A stretch of 64,000 bases of DNA from EA-27 sp964396265 (GCA_964396265.1 CAYNEM010000012.1:15844-79843), one strand, 5' to 3'. Positions 8,252-17,668 are shown, counted from the first letter of the stretch. Numbers and translations: made by a program. Notes: generated by a model not told the origin, from the sequence alone.

Positions 8252-9632
8252 ACCGACCGTCGGTGTACCGCGCCTCCCGCCAGCTGCAACGAGCGCATAC
8301 GAAGGCGACTGGGCTTGTCCCGTACGAGGGCATCGTCGACTGGGGCGCGAACGTGGGCGGTGCCGGCGGCGGGGGCAGATGCGCGGGACCGAGCTGCGAC
8401 TCGGACGCACCTTGCGCCATCGCAGGCTGCGGCTTCGGACGCCACGTGCTCGCGAAGTGTTCGAGGAGGATCACGCCGTACTCGATGTACCATGCGAAGA
8501 ACAGGAAGCCCAAGCCCATCATCACGAGGATGAGGAAACCGATCAACACCTGCGCCCCGAGGTTCGCCTCGGTGAGCAGGGCGATCGCCGCCAGGTAGTC
8601 CACCGCAAAGTGAAGGAGGATCGCGGCAAGCAGTCCCCTCCGCAGGAACAGGTAGCCGAGGGCCAGGCCTGCGACGAACGTGGGGGGGAACTTCCACCAG
8701 CCCCAGGAGGGGACGTGGGCGAGGCCGAAGACCGCGGACGACGCGACGAGGAGACTCGCAGAGACCACGATCATTAACGGGGAGGAGTCCCTCGTGATCG
8801 TGCCGCCGAACAGGTGGCGCCACGCGGGCATCGGGGTCTTTCCCTCTACTGACGAGCCCTCGGCCTCCGACCTGGAGGTGACGGAGACGATGGCGGCCAC
8901 GAAGAACAGCGGGACTCCGATGTACAGCCAGCGCGTCACGACCTCCTCGTACACGGAGGCGTTCGCCAAAGCGAAGTACTCGTACCATTCCGGCGCGAAT
9001 CCCGGGAAGGTGGGCACCTGCGTGTCGACGCCGGATAGCCAGAGCACGAGGAGATAGAGGCCCTGGAAGAAGAACACCGCGAGGAACACTTGACCGGTCG
9101 CGAGGAACGCGCTGCGGGACGCGAAGCGGGCGCCGAAGTCCGCGATGGGTCGTGCGAACGTCTGCACGGTCAGCGGCCCGTCCTTGAGCGCATAGTATCC
9201 GTACGCTAGAAGGACCCCGACCAGGAGCAGGAAGTAATATGCGAGGAAGAATTCGAGCGACGCGTCGAACTGCTCCCCTACCGGGTAGGGAAGGAGCAGG
9301 TACAGACCGATGAACCGCGGTCCGCCCGCAACGGACCCGTTGACGACGAGGGTCGCGGTGTACGCCAGGGCGGCGAGCTCGACCACGAGCAAGATGAGGA
9401 AGAGGACGATGGCGATGGACCAGAAGACGCTCCCCGCCGCGCGCAGGCCGTCGCCCTGGCCTGAGGGGGCTGCGTGGGGGACGGCGCCGACAGGCAGGCC
9501 GCACCACGGGCATGCGTATCCCGCGAATCCGCCGCCGCATCGCGGACACACGTACTGGGGCGTGAGCGCGTCGTAGCCGCATACGTGGCAGAATCTGCCG
9601 GCGAGGAAGGTGCCGCAGCGTGGGCACATCAT
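8220..9632 (-). CDS. CPBP intramembrane protease with zinc ribbons at both ends
   Basis: The membrane core carries the three CPBP (Abi/CAAX-like) motifs: EEVVTRW (Glu229, Glu230, Arg234), FGLAH (His306) and HFAVD (His341, Asp345), in a multi-helix setting. Two CxxC zinc ribbons precede the first helix (Cys3/6, 15/18 and 29/32, 41/44) and another CxxC pair closes the C-terminus (CARC, CLRC). About 60 Pro/Ala-rich residues link the last helix to the C-terminal ribbon. This layout suggests a membrane protease with cytosolic zinc-binding sensor or docking modules. TATA-like ATTAAATAG near 9657-9668 precedes the tandem ATG start. Substrate unknown. Confidence 0.88.
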   Translation of the reverse strand: MMCPRCGTFLAGRFCHVCGYDALTPQYVCPRCGGGFAGYACPWCGLPVGAVPHAAPSGQGDGLRAAGSVFWSIAIVLFLILLVVELAALAYTATLVVNGSVAGGPRFIGLYLLLPYPVGEQFDASLEFFLAYYFLLLVGVLLAYGYYALKDGPLTVQTFARPIADFGARFASRSAFLATGQVFLAVFFFQGLYLLVLWLSGVDTQVPTFPGFAPEWYEYFALANASVYEEVVTRWLYIGVPLFFVAAIVSVTSRSEAEGSSVEGKTPMPAWRHLFGGTITRDSSPLMIVVSASLLVASSAVFGLAHVPSWGWWKFPPTFVAGLALGYLFLRRGLLAAILLHFAVDYLAAIALLTEANLGAQVLIGFLILVMMGLGFLFFAWYIEYGVILLEHFASTWRPKPQPAMAQGASESQLGPAHLPPPPAPPTFAPQSTMPSYGTSPVAFVCARCSWREARYTDGRFTCLRCGQVA

Positions 9633-9690
9633 GAGAACAACGGTCCAAGAGGCGCTCGCTATTTAATCGACGCGGTCCAAGTCCCTGGAC

Positions 9691-10371
9691 CTACGCCTTT
9701 CGCTTGAGCGCGTGGCGCGCGAGCAGGAAGATCACGCTGACTGCGAGGCCCGCAACGACGAGGAGGATGAGGTCGAGGGGCGGACTGCGCCTGGGTCGGG
9801 GAGCTTCGAAATAGACCAGGGCGGTCTCCTCGGAGACCCCTTCGCCGTCGAGGACTACATGGAAGACGTAGTACGAGTTCGGAAACGCCTCGTCGCACTC
9901 CAGATACGCCCACCGCCAGAAAACGGTCAGGGAGTCCCCGGCCAAGCGTGCGTCGAGTGTGAGGTTCCCGCCGCCGCGGCCTGCTAGGCTCACTGGAGTG
10001 AGCGCCCAGTCCGAGACGGTGACGTTCCCCTCCGTGACGCGGACCTGCAGAAGGACGGTCGTGCGGTTCGTCGCAACGCCGCCAGTATATTCCACCACCC
10101 GGGTCTCGCTGAGGGTTACAGTGTAGTTCCGCGAGGGACCCACGACGAGGACGGAGACGCGATCTCGACCTTCGGACGCCCCAGCGAACCCGTCGGCGGA
10201 GAGAAACTCATTCCAGAGGTCGCGGTCTACGATCGAATCTTCGTCGTGGCGATCCGCGTCGGGATAGCCTGCCAGTCCGCAGGTGGCGCCGACCGCGGAG
10301 GGGGCGATGACGTGAATTCCAATGCTCAAGGCCACGAAGACCGCTAGCCCGACGGCGACGCCTGCACGCAT
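9691..10371 (-). CDS. Secreted, membrane-anchored protein of unknown function
   Basis: An N-terminal signal sequence or anchor (residues 1-30, ending IAPSAVGA), a roughly 165-residue extracellular strand-rich region with Asn-x-Thr sites, and a C-terminal helix (LILLVVAGLAVSVIFLLA) followed by RHALKRKA. This is a stop-transfer topology with the domain outside. I do not recognise the extracellular domain. A TATA-like CCTTATCCGG sits about 25 bp upstream of the ATG. Confidence 0.75.
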   Translation of the reverse strand: MRAGVAVGLAVFVALSIGIHVIAPSAVGATCGLAGYPDADRHDEDSIVDRDLWNEFLSADGFAGASEGRDRVSVLVVGPSRNYTVTLSETRVVEYTGGVATNRTTVLLQVRVTEGNVTVSDWALTPVSLAGRGGGNLTLDARLAGDSLTVFWRWAYLECDEAFPNSYYVFHVVLDGEGVSEETALVYFEAPRPRRSPPLDLILLVVAGLAVSVIFLLARHALKRKA

Positions 10372-10419
10372 CCGTCGCGGGAACCGCGGCCGCCGGATAA
10401 GGGTTGGGCGCCATCCGCG

Positions 10420-10719
10420 TCATCCGAAGAGAAAACCGACGCCGTCCAGGACGTCGTCCTCCTGGGACTTGAGCGCCCGATAGACCGCCTCGGCCTTTTC
10501 CCCGACGACGCGCGTCGCAAAGGCGAACCGTGCCACGGCCCGCCCGACACCGGCCTCCGTACCCTCGACGATCACGAGGCGTGCGAGGTCGGGGAAGCCG
10601 AGGGCGGCACCCTCGCGGATCGCGATGCTCTGGCGGCTGACGAGGTCGTCCTCCTTGTCGCTGAGGACCTCGGCGATCTTTCCCTGGTCCGCCGGCTTGA
10701 CGTCGAAGATCGCGTACAC
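10420..10719 (-). CDS. Conserved-looking 99-aa protein
   Basis: A soluble alpha/beta protein without recognised motifs. Codon use matches the neighbours (strong GC at third positions), supporting a real gene. It sits 25 bp downstream of the small membrane protein gene on the same strand, so the two may be co-transcribed. Function unknown. Confidence 0.65.
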   Translation of the reverse strand: MYAIFDVKPADQGKIAEVLSDKEDDLVSRQSIAIREGAALGFPDLARLVIVEGTEAGVGRAVARFAFATRVVGEKAEAVYRALKSQEDDVLDGVGFLFG

Positions 10720-10744
10720 GCCCCGCGGAAGGGTGCCGGGGTAA

Positions 10745-10918
10745 TCAATCTTCGTCGAGGAAAGGTCTCGTGACCGCGAGCACGATCAGGAAGGTGCCGA
10801 CGATGAACAGGCCGAGCCCCACGAACCGGTCCTGCAGAACGAGCGCCGCCGCAACGCCCCCCATCACGAATACGAACCCCAAGACCGAGATGGCGCGCGC
10901 GACCGGCAACACGGGCAT
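10745..10918 (-). CDS. Small two-TM protein
   Basis: 57 residues with two hydrophobic helices (ISVLGFVFVMGGVAAALVL and LGLFIVGTFLIVLAVT) and an acidic end. The ATG at 10918 was chosen over the upstream start at 10957 because a TATA-like GCGTATTAG lies about 25 bp before it, at 10939-10947. No family recognised. Confidence 0.6.
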   Translation of the reverse strand: MPVLPVARAISVLGFVFVMGGVAAALVLQDRFVGLGLFIVGTFLIVLAVTRPFLDED

Positions 10919-11016
10919 GGGGGACGTCGGGGCGTTCACTAATACGCTTCGGCACAACCGGACATTGATAACCAGCCGATAACCCTTTTATCGTCCCCGC
11001 ACCGAAACGGGGCTCG

Positions 11017-11934
11017 ATGCTGGATTCGAAGGAGGTCGGGGAGGAGACCCTCTTGGCGGCCCTGATCGGCATCTCGGAGATGATGGGGGACCTCCCGGAC
11101 CTCGACGAGCTCCTCGAGACGATCGTCCGGATCGCGCCGCCCCTCGTGTCCTCGAACCGCTGCGCGATCGTCCTCCGGAACCCCCGGACGAGGGAGTTCC
11201 GCGTCGCCCACGCCTTCTCACCCGATCCGGCGGCGACCGCGCGACTCCTCCAGCTCTCCATCCCGGAAGCGGACGTCCCCCTCCTCACGAAGAAAATCGT
11301 CGAAGGGAAGATCCCCGTCCTGTATCGAGAGGGGAAGGAACCGGTGCTGCCGGAGTCCGTCGTCCGGGCGAACGACATACGCTCGATGCTCATGGTCCCG
11401 CTTTCCTACCAAGGCGAGGTGCTCGGGTTCATCGCCCTCGACGAGGCTGGGAAGAACCACGTGTTCACGAGCCAGCAGGTCAACGTGGCCAACACGATCG
11501 CGTCGCACACGGCGGTCGCGGTCGTGCACACACGGCTCGTCGAGGCGTACGGGCTCGAGCGCCGGCGGGCCGAGGCGCTCGCGGACGCCCTCTGCGATGG
11601 GGTGATCACACTGGATGCGCACCTGCGCGTGCTCTCCTTGAACCGGGGGGCCGTGGCGCTTCTCGGGTGGACCTCCGACGAGGTCGTGGGGCGACCCTAC
11701 ACGGAGTGGTTCGACGCGCCAGAGGGTTCGTCCGGCGAAGGCGCGGCCCTCGCGCGGAAGCTTCTCGCCGGAGCGCGCCGGGTGACGGGGCGCCTCAGCC
11801 TGCAGGCGCGAGACGGGAGCCGGATCCCGTGCCTGGTGACGGCGATCGCGGTGTCGGGAATGACGCGCGACGCGGAGGAGATCCTGTTCGCGCTCACCCG
11901 CATCCTCCCCGGTGTCATGAGACCACATCTCTAG
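11017..11934 (+). CDS. GAF-PAS sensor protein without output domain
   Basis: Residues about 20-175 form a GAF domain (RCAIVLRNPRTREF, SMLMVPLSYQGEVLGFIALDE) and about 185-300 a PAS domain (ALCDGVITLDAHLRVLSLNRGA, LLGWTSDEVVGRPY). There is no kinase, cyclase or response domain, so it would signal through protein contacts. The 305-aa product is soluble. CCCTTTTATCG at about 10981-10991 places a TATA box some 30 bp upstream. The last 20 bp overlap the convergent NTPase gene. Confidence 0.85.
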   Translation: MLDSKEVGEETLLAALIGISEMMGDLPDLDELLETIVRIAPPLVSSNRCAIVLRNPRTREFRVAHAFSPDPAATARLLQLSIPEADVPLLTKKIVEGKIPVLYREGKEPVLPESVVRANDIRSMLMVPLSYQGEVLGFIALDEAGKNHVFTSQQVNVANTIASHTAVAVVHTRLVEAYGLERRRAEALADALCDGVITLDAHLRVLSLNRGAVALLGWTSDEVVGRPYTEWFDAPEGSSGEGAALARKLLAGARRVTGRLSLQARDGSRIPCLVTAIAVSGMTRDAEEILFALTRILPGVMRPHL

Positions 11935-13021
11935 AGAAGAAGAGAAGGTTGATCTCCGCGGTCGTGAACCGCGACTTCTCGCGGAGCCTCTTTGCGTCCC
12001 CCTCTCGGATGAGCGTCAGGTACAGCGGGCAGCCCTTCGTGAGGAGGTAGATTCGGCGCAGCGCCTCCTCCGCGATGGCGGGGTTGCCGAGGATCTCCCG
12101 ACTGTCGTCGATCGTCAGGCCCCGAAGGTGGATCTCCTGCACCCGCCCGGCCTCCAACGCGCGCCGATCGTAGAACCTGCAATATGACGGTGTGCTCTCC
12201 TCTGCAAGGACGAGGACCTTCGCACCCGCCTCGCCGGCGATCGTTGCGAGATGTCGGAACGCTTCCACCAGGTCCTCTCGGACCTCGCCATAGTTGTCGA
12301 AGGCGAGGAGCGCCTCGAGGCCCTGAAGCTCCGCCGCCAACGCCGTCCACGGTTCCCCGGCGGATTCCTCTTTGCGGGAGGCCGAACCTCGGCGCCCCCG
12401 CACGTGGGCCATGAGGTCCGCGCGCAAGGCCTCCGGGCCATCGCCGGGCCGCAGGTCACGCCACCAGAACGTACGAGGGGAACGCTTCAGGAACCGCCGC
12501 GCGAGCGCCGTCTTCCCCATCCCGGTGCCGCCAAACACGACCATGACGGGGGCCTCCCCGCGGATCCACGAGGACAGGGAAGTGAGTTCCTCCCGCCGTC
12601 CGAGGAACGTCGGGAGTCCTACCTCTCGAGCCGCCCCATGATAACGTCCTTCCTCGTCAAGTTCGAGCGCGATCTCGAGGAGGGTCCTCTCGGACGCCTT
12701 CGCGAACGACCCGAGGCTGGTGGGGCCGCCGTCCGCGACGATCGGCTGGGCTTCGAGAGCGCGCGCGAGCTCCCGGGCGCGGCGAAGCCCGGCTTCCGTC
12801 AGGAAGTACAGCTTCACCTTCCGCCCGCGCCCGCGCACGTGCCCGTCCCGCTCCTCCACGTACGCGTCCTTGGAGAGCGCCTTGACGGCCCGAGGCACGT
12901 GACTCCTGCGGATGCGCGTCGCCTCGCCGATCCCTTGCTGCGTGATGCCCTCCGGAGGATCTTTCACGTTCCAGAACCCGAGAAGGTGGAGCAACACGCG
13001 CTCGCTGGCGGTGAGGAGCAC
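11915..13021 (-). CDS. Winged-helix STAND-type NTPase
   Basis: Residues 1-90 form a MarR-like winged helix (ITQQGIGEATRIRRSHVPRAVKAL, then a wing GHVRGRGRKVKLYFLTEAG). FLGRREEL at 139-146 and Walker A GGTGMGKT at 164-171 mark a STAND/NB-ARC-like NTPase; LEALLAFDN is the likely Walker B. The order, DNA-binding domain then NTPase, is that of signal-integrating archaeal regulators. The GTG start has TATA-like GGTTAAGTAAC centred 26 bp upstream. It is divergent from the pilin-like propeller gene, which is a plausible regulatory target. Confidence 0.85.
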   Translation of the reverse strand: MLLTASERVLLHLLGFWNVKDPPEGITQQGIGEATRIRRSHVPRAVKALSKDAYVEERDGHVRGRGRKVKLYFLTEAGLRRARELARALEAQPIVADGGPTSLGSFAKASERTLLEIALELDEEGRYHGAAREVGLPTFLGRREELTSLSSWIRGEAPVMVVFGGTGMGKTALARRFLKRSPRTFWWRDLRPGDGPEALRADLMAHVRGRRGSASRKEESAGEPWTALAAELQGLEALLAFDNYGEVREDLVEAFRHLATIAGEAGAKVLVLAEESTPSYCRFYDRRALEAGRVQEIHLRGLTIDDSREILGNPAIAEEALRRIYLLTKGCPLYLTLIREGDAKRLREKSRFTTAEINLLFFSRDVVS

Positions 13022-13108
13022 AGGCGCACGAACCGGGGGGCGTTACTTAACCGTACCGCGGTCGTTTTCACTTGCGCCCGGGAACCCAATGGTAATTACC
13101 CGAATACG

Positions 13109-13116
13109 CTTAAATA
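13109..13116 (+). promoter_or_regulatory. TATA box of the pilin-propeller gene
   Basis: CTTAAATA is followed about 50 bp later by the start codon, leaving a short leader that contains GGGAGG at 13152-13157, seven to eight bases before the ATG at 13165. This is one of the few genes here with a convincing Shine-Dalgarno. Confidence 0.55.
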
Positions 13117-13164
13117 TCGACGGACCTAGTGAGAGCCGTTTCCCCCTCGAAGGGAGGCTCCCCC

Positions 13165-16026
13165 ATGCGAAGGACCATGCCCCGGATGCGCTCGGAACGC
13201 GGTGTCTCAGAAGTCATCGGCACGATCTTGATCCTTGCGATGACGGTCGTGCTGTTCGCCTCGATCATCATGTGGGTCTCGAGCATCCCCACCCCACAGG
13301 CCTCGATTCGCCTCGACATGGACGGGCAACTCTCGCCGATTTACGACATCAACGGGAATTGGACGGGGGCGAACTTCACGGTCCAGCACCGCGGCGGGGA
13401 GACCCTCGATGGCTTCGGGACCTCCATCTTCTTCATCGTCCAACACGATGACGGGTCGTTCGATACGGAGTCGCTCAAGACCCGGGGCTCGGTCGCGGGA
13501 ATCCCATACGGCATCGACGGGCCCGACCTGGACTGGGATGCCGGCGAGGTCTGGAAGTACACGAACTACTCGGTCGAACCGACCGACAAGGTCACGCTGT
13601 CCGTCGTCGACAATCCGTCCTCGATTGTCGTCTGGACGGAGCAGGTCCGCGGGCCCGAGGGCACGCACCCGCCCATCTTCGTGGAGAAGTGGCTGGACGG
13701 CGACACCTCCACCGCAATCACGCGGGACACCCCGCTGACGGGCCTGCCGTTCGGACTGTACGCGAAGATCGAGGACCCTGACGGCGACCTGAAGACGAAC
13801 AACGTGAGCGCCAAGTACACGTTCGGACCGCACGCCACATTCCTGATGTACGACGACGCGACCCACGGGGATCGGGTCGCGGACGACGGCATCTTCAGCC
13901 TCGTGGACCCGGACATTCTCCCCGTGACGGGCTGGGACGGCCGGATCATCATCCTCAAGGCGGAGGACCTGCTCGGTCATGTGACGGAATCGCGCCTCAT
14001 CTTCCAGGTCCTCCAGAACCCCAACGAGCCGCCACCGGCGACGACGAAGACCGGTCCTGAGGACCTGTTGTATCACAACGAGTTCCAGGCGTTCGGGATC
14101 TTCAACGACTCGGCCTGGGATCTCAAGAAGTGGGCCGCGAACGAGACCCGGACGTTCAAGAAGAACGAATGGGTCGTCGTGATCGTCGCGAGCCAGTACC
14201 TGAGGAACGTCAACCTGCAGAACGACTTCATGATGTACGACCCCAACCCCGTGCCTCAGGTTCCGCTCGTGTACAGCAATGCCCCATACAACCGGCCCGT
14301 CACGAGCACTTCGGCGCCCTCGACGACGCAGGCGTTCACGTTCCTCGAGGAGACGGACGGCTACTCCGTGTTCGAATACCGGTTCCGGACGGAGTCGGGC
14401 ATCTACGGGCATGACGGCGTCCAGCTCGACGTCGGACAATACCACATCGAGATCACCCTGCGCGCGAGCAGCGTCTCGCCTCCACGGAACCAGTTCACCA
14501 CCGTGGACGCCCTGACGGTGACGAACGCGAACGGGACCGCGCCGGATTACCCCATCGTCGAGTTCTTCCGGGACTCCGGGCACACGCAGAAGACAATCCA
14601 GTTCAACTTCACGGACAACGCCTACGTGCGCGTGAAGGTCCTCACGACGGACGGGAGCGTGACGGCGGGCGACGTGACCGTCTCGGACTACATCGGCGGT
14701 GTGCAGATTTGGGCAAGGCCCGGAACGGTGCCCATCGGCGCGATTTCGACGAACGGCTCGAGGTACTACAAGTTCACCATAGACTTGTCGAAGCCGAACC
14801 GCGACAGCTGGGTCAACGACAACAACGCGTACGGGTTCCGGATCAAGTTCCTGAGAGATGTAAATGAGGACTTCACCTTGTCCGCGCAGTTCCTCGTGAA
14901 CGGACCCCGATGGACCCTCGACATCGCGAGCGCGATCCAGGAGTACGTCTACCCGGCCCTCTCCGAGAAGTGGTATTCGGTCTTCAATTACAACGACCAT
15001 CCGTTGTCCGCGAATCCGTGGTCCACGACCCTGATCGAGAAGCACACCCCGAGCACCACCGTCCCACCGTGGGGCGGCGGGAGGTTCTACGCGAATGTCC
15101 TCTCCGACCTGGACGAGGATGGGGACCTTGACGTCGCGGTAGGCCTCGAGTCGGGCGGTTACGTGTGGTGGTACCGGAACCTGGACGGGCGCGGCCGGAC
15201 CTGGGAGAAGACCCAGATCGATAACCCCGGGAACCAGGTGCGGTCGATCGCCGCGGGGAAACTCGACCAGGACCTTGACAACGACATCGTCGCCGGCTAC
15301 AACACGGGCCAGATCTACATGTACGCGAACGACGGAGCGTGGTCCCGGTCGACGATCGCGACGCTCGGTGCCGTCGTGGTCCACTCGCTCAAGATCGCCG
15401 ACGCCGACATGGACGGGGACAAGGACGTCATCGCTGCATGTTCAGATTCCCGCTTCCGCATCTACTGGAACACCGGCAGCGGCACCTACACGGGTCCCTT
15501 CGTAAGCGCGGCCCAGACCGCGGCGGTCTTCGACATCGCGGTCACGGACGTGGACAACGATACAGACAACGACCTATTCCTCGTCACCGGGACGAACTTC
15601 CGCGTCTACCGCGGCCCGGCGTTCACGGCGTTCTGGAGCGCGAGCACCGTGGACACCGCGCTTTCGATCGACGTTGGGTTGATCGACGTCGGAGAGGAGA
15701 TGGATGTCGTCGTGGGAACGAACGCGGGGAACCTCTACTGGTTCCGGAACCAGGGCGGCGGGGCCTTCACGCGGACCACGATCGTCACCCTGGCCGCCTT
15801 GGACGACATCTTGAGCCTCCGGGTGGGGGATGTCGACGGGGACCGGCGCGACGACGTGGTCATCGGCTCCCAGGCCGGGTGGATCCGCTGGTACCGCAAC
15901 CTCGCGACGCCCGCGGCAGTTACGTGGGACGTCAATCGGCCGGCCGTCCTCACGGTCACCACGAACGTGCACAAAGTGGATATCGGCGACGTCGACCGCG
16001 GCGTCGTCATCGATCGATCCAAGTAG
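13165..16026 (+). CDS. Pilin-like N-terminus fused to FG-GAP beta-propeller
   Basis: The start carries an archaeal type IV pilin/archaellin signal: basic SERG, then VSEVIGTILILAMTVVLF and a hydrophobic stalk helix. A prepilin peptidase would cut before Val. About 560 residues of strand-rich extracellular sequence follow, then six FG-GAP/VCBS-like repeats (SDLDEDGDLDVAVG, DVDNDTDNDLFLV, GDVDGDRRDDVVIG and others) that would form a calcium-binding beta-propeller. At 953 aa it is far larger than a normal pilin, so a pilus-tip adhesin or sensor is more likely than a major subunit. ATG 13165 is favoured over an in-frame upstream start by the Shine-Dalgarno. GC and codon use match the genome. Confidence 0.85.
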   Translation: MRRTMPRMRSERGVSEVIGTILILAMTVVLFASIIMWVSSIPTPQASIRLDMDGQLSPIYDINGNWTGANFTVQHRGGETLDGFGTSIFFIVQHDDGSFDTESLKTRGSVAGIPYGIDGPDLDWDAGEVWKYTNYSVEPTDKVTLSVVDNPSSIVVWTEQVRGPEGTHPPIFVEKWLDGDTSTAITRDTPLTGLPFGLYAKIEDPDGDLKTNNVSAKYTFGPHATFLMYDDATHGDRVADDGIFSLVDPDILPVTGWDGRIIILKAEDLLGHVTESRLIFQVLQNPNEPPPATTKTGPEDLLYHNEFQAFGIFNDSAWDLKKWAANETRTFKKNEWVVVIVASQYLRNVNLQNDFMMYDPNPVPQVPLVYSNAPYNRPVTSTSAPSTTQAFTFLEETDGYSVFEYRFRTESGIYGHDGVQLDVGQYHIEITLRASSVSPPRNQFTTVDALTVTNANGTAPDYPIVEFFRDSGHTQKTIQFNFTDNAYVRVKVLTTDGSVTAGDVTVSDYIGGVQIWARPGTVPIGAISTNGSRYYKFTIDLSKPNRDSWVNDNNAYGFRIKFLRDVNEDFTLSAQFLVNGPRWTLDIASAIQEYVYPALSEKWYSVFNYNDHPLSANPWSTTLIEKHTPSTTVPPWGGGRFYANVLSDLDEDGDLDVAVGLESGGYVWWYRNLDGRGRTWEKTQIDNPGNQVRSIAAGKLDQDLDNDIVAGYNTGQIYMYANDGAWSRSTIATLGAVVVHSLKIADADMDGDKDVIAACSDSRFRIYWNTGSGTYTGPFVSAAQTAAVFDIAVTDVDNDTDNDLFLVTGTNFRVYRGPAFTAFWSASTVDTALSIDVGLIDVGEEMDVVVGTNAGNLYWFRNQGGGAFTRTTIVTLAALDDILSLRVGDVDGDRRDDVVIGSQAGWIRWYRNLATPAAVTWDVNRPAVLTVTTNVHKVDIGDVDRGVVIDRSK

Positions 16027-16035
16027 GAGGGCGCC

Positions 16036-16665
16036 TCACGGGGTGCCTGCGGCGAGCAGGGCCCGCACGCCCGCGATCCGCTCGTACTCCACGAGGGCGA
16101 GCAGGGATCGATGCTTTCGTGTGAGCTTCGCAATTCGCGAGGCAAAATGGCGTTCCCGCGCCCGCTCCAGGGCCACGTAGCCCTCCGGGTCGTTCACCAA
16201 GGTGTCGAACTCGACGACGAACTGCTCTGGCGTCGTGGAGGAGAACCCATGGGTCCGGGCTTTCTTCTCGAGTCGCGTGTGACCGAGGAGGTCCCATGCG
16301 GTCACGAGGTTCACGTACTTCTCCGTGTAGTCCTCGTCGTTGAAGTCGAGCGCGCGGAGCGCCAGGCCGCGCGCCTTCGCCACGCGGACCGCCTCCACGA
16401 AACACGGCGGCGGCTTCCGGACCTCGCCCCACTCGGAGAGGCCCGCGACGTACAGTTCCTCCTCCCAATTCTCCGACGGGGCGTCCGAGCCGTCGTAGGC
16501 CTCGAGCCCGGCAAGATCCTCGCGGCCGATGGTGATCGCGACCGCGTCTGGGAGGAACTCCTCGATCACGGCCCGCACCTGATCCGCCTCCGAGACGAGC
16601 CCGCGGACCACCGCCAGGATGGCGAGGCGGCCCTCCGTCCGAGGGATGACGCGCAGCTCCGCCAA
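16036..16665 (-). CDS. Divergent TraB-like conserved protein
   Basis: The 209-aa protein resembles the TraB/PrgY fold at both ends: an N-terminal strand-helix-strand (EFLPDAVAITIGREDL) and a C-terminal ERARERHFASRIAKL then LLALVEYERIAGV, which parallels the closing GAGHVxGI block of that family. The metal-binding GTxH and GH motifs are missing, so an enzymatic role is doubtful. It follows the COG1395 regulator with a single-base gap, a likely co-translated pair. The family assignment is weak. Confidence 0.5.
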   Translation of the reverse strand: MAELRVIPRTEGRLAILAVVRGLVSEADQVRAVIEEFLPDAVAITIGREDLAGLEAYDGSDAPSENWEEELYVAGLSEWGEVRKPPPCFVEAVRVAKARGLALRALDFNDEDYTEKYVNLVTAWDLLGHTRLEKKARTHGFSSTTPEQFVVEFDTLVNDPEGYVALERARERHFASRIAKLTRKHRSLLALVEYERIAGVRALLAAGTP

Positions 16666-16666
16666 C

Positions 16667-17605
16667 CTACTTCCTCCGCTCGTCGATCAGGTCCTCGATC
16701 TCCTCGGGAGCCTGGATCTTCCGCAGCTCGGCCTTCCGGATGAGCGGCGTGCCCTCGATGTTCTCGCGGCGCGTGTGGATCTCCACGAACAGGACCGCGT
16801 CCCTCTCGACGACCTGGGAGATGTTCGCAACGACGCGGGCCTTCTGCTCGACGCCCTCCCCCTTCCCTGGGACAGCCGCGAGGTACAGGGACTCCCGGGA
16901 GGCCATGGCCTCGAACGGGGAGCGGATCGTGGGGAACACGTCGAACCCGAGAGACTTCAGCTTCTCGAACACGTCCCGCTCGAACTTCGCGAACGCCTCG
17001 AAGCTGCTAAGGAGCTGCCCGGTCTCCTTGGAATACGCGAAGGGGTCGACGGGGAGGACGAGCGGCTCCCCGAGGAACTCCTCGAGCCTCTGTGCGATGT
17101 CGACGGTCGCGGACATCCCCTCGAGGTACATCTGGATCGTCCTCCGCGAGACGCCGGCGACATCCGCCAGCGTGCCTAAGGAGATGCCCCGTTCATCGCG
17201 CGCACGCTGGAGTGCCTGCGCGTCGAGCCGGACGTACAGCCCGCCGGGGGCTGAGAACAGGAATGGCGGGATGCCGTCCTCGAGAAGGTCGACGAACGTC
17301 TGCCTCGAAAGGACCGGGATGCCGAAGCGGGAATAGATCACGCCATCCTCCATGCGCCCGTCGCCTGTGTGCTCCCCGACGACGAGCGGGGAGCCGCTGA
17401 GGGTCGTCGCGAGGAGGCGAAGCTCTTCCGCGTTGGACTTACCGAGCGCGTCGACGTTCTGGAGGACCTTGATGAGGAGGAGCTGGTCGTCCCGGCGGGC
17501 GACGAGGTCGAAGCTCAGCCCGCGCGCCGTGTGCGCGTCGCTGAGGAAGAAGCCCGTCTTCGCGAGGAGTTCGCGCACTTGTTCGATCAGGTCCTTCCTT
17601 CGCAC
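16667..17605 (-). CDS. COG1395-type archaeal HTH regulator
   Basis: Residues 1-110 form a restriction-endonuclease-like or sensor domain (FDLVARRDDQLLLIKVLQNVD), residues 130-162 an XRE-type helix-turn-helix (RGISLGTLADVAGVSRRTIQ), and the rest a C-terminal domain with EIHTRRENIEGTPLI. This architecture is that of the euryarchaeal putative transcriptional regulators of COG1395. The GTG start lies 25 bp from a TATA element shared with endA, indicating a leaderless message. Targets are unknown. Confidence 0.88.
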   Translation of the reverse strand: MRRKDLIEQVRELLAKTGFFLSDAHTARGLSFDLVARRDDQLLLIKVLQNVDALGKSNAEELRLLATTLSGSPLVVGEHTGDGRMEDGVIYSRFGIPVLSRQTFVDLLEDGIPPFLFSAPGGLYVRLDAQALQRARDERGISLGTLADVAGVSRRTIQMYLEGMSATVDIAQRLEEFLGEPLVLPVDPFAYSKETGQLLSSFEAFAKFERDVFEKLKSLGFDVFPTIRSPFEAMASRESLYLAAVPGKGEGVEQKARVVANISQVVERDAVLFVEIHTRRENIEGTPLIRKAELRKIQAPEEIEDLIDERRK

Positions 17606-17625
17606 GGGGAATTGACGATTCTCCA

Positions 17626-17634
17626 GCTATTAAA
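17626..17634. promoter_or_regulatory. Shared TATA region of the COG1395 gene and endA
   Basis: GCTATTAAA reads as TTTAATAGC on the minus strand. It lies 25 bp from the minus-strand GTG at 17605 and about 38 bp from the endA ATG at 17669, so one AT-rich patch probably serves both directions. Confidence 0.5.
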
Positions 17635-17668
17635 CCCCTCCGCGCAAACCTGGGCGTGCGGGTGCTTT

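Noticed and set aside
13207..15384. 725-aa minus-strand ORF opposite the pilin-propeller gene
   Set aside because: Antisense to clear FG-GAP repeats, no start signal, and repetitive V/R/D composition typical of shadow frames.
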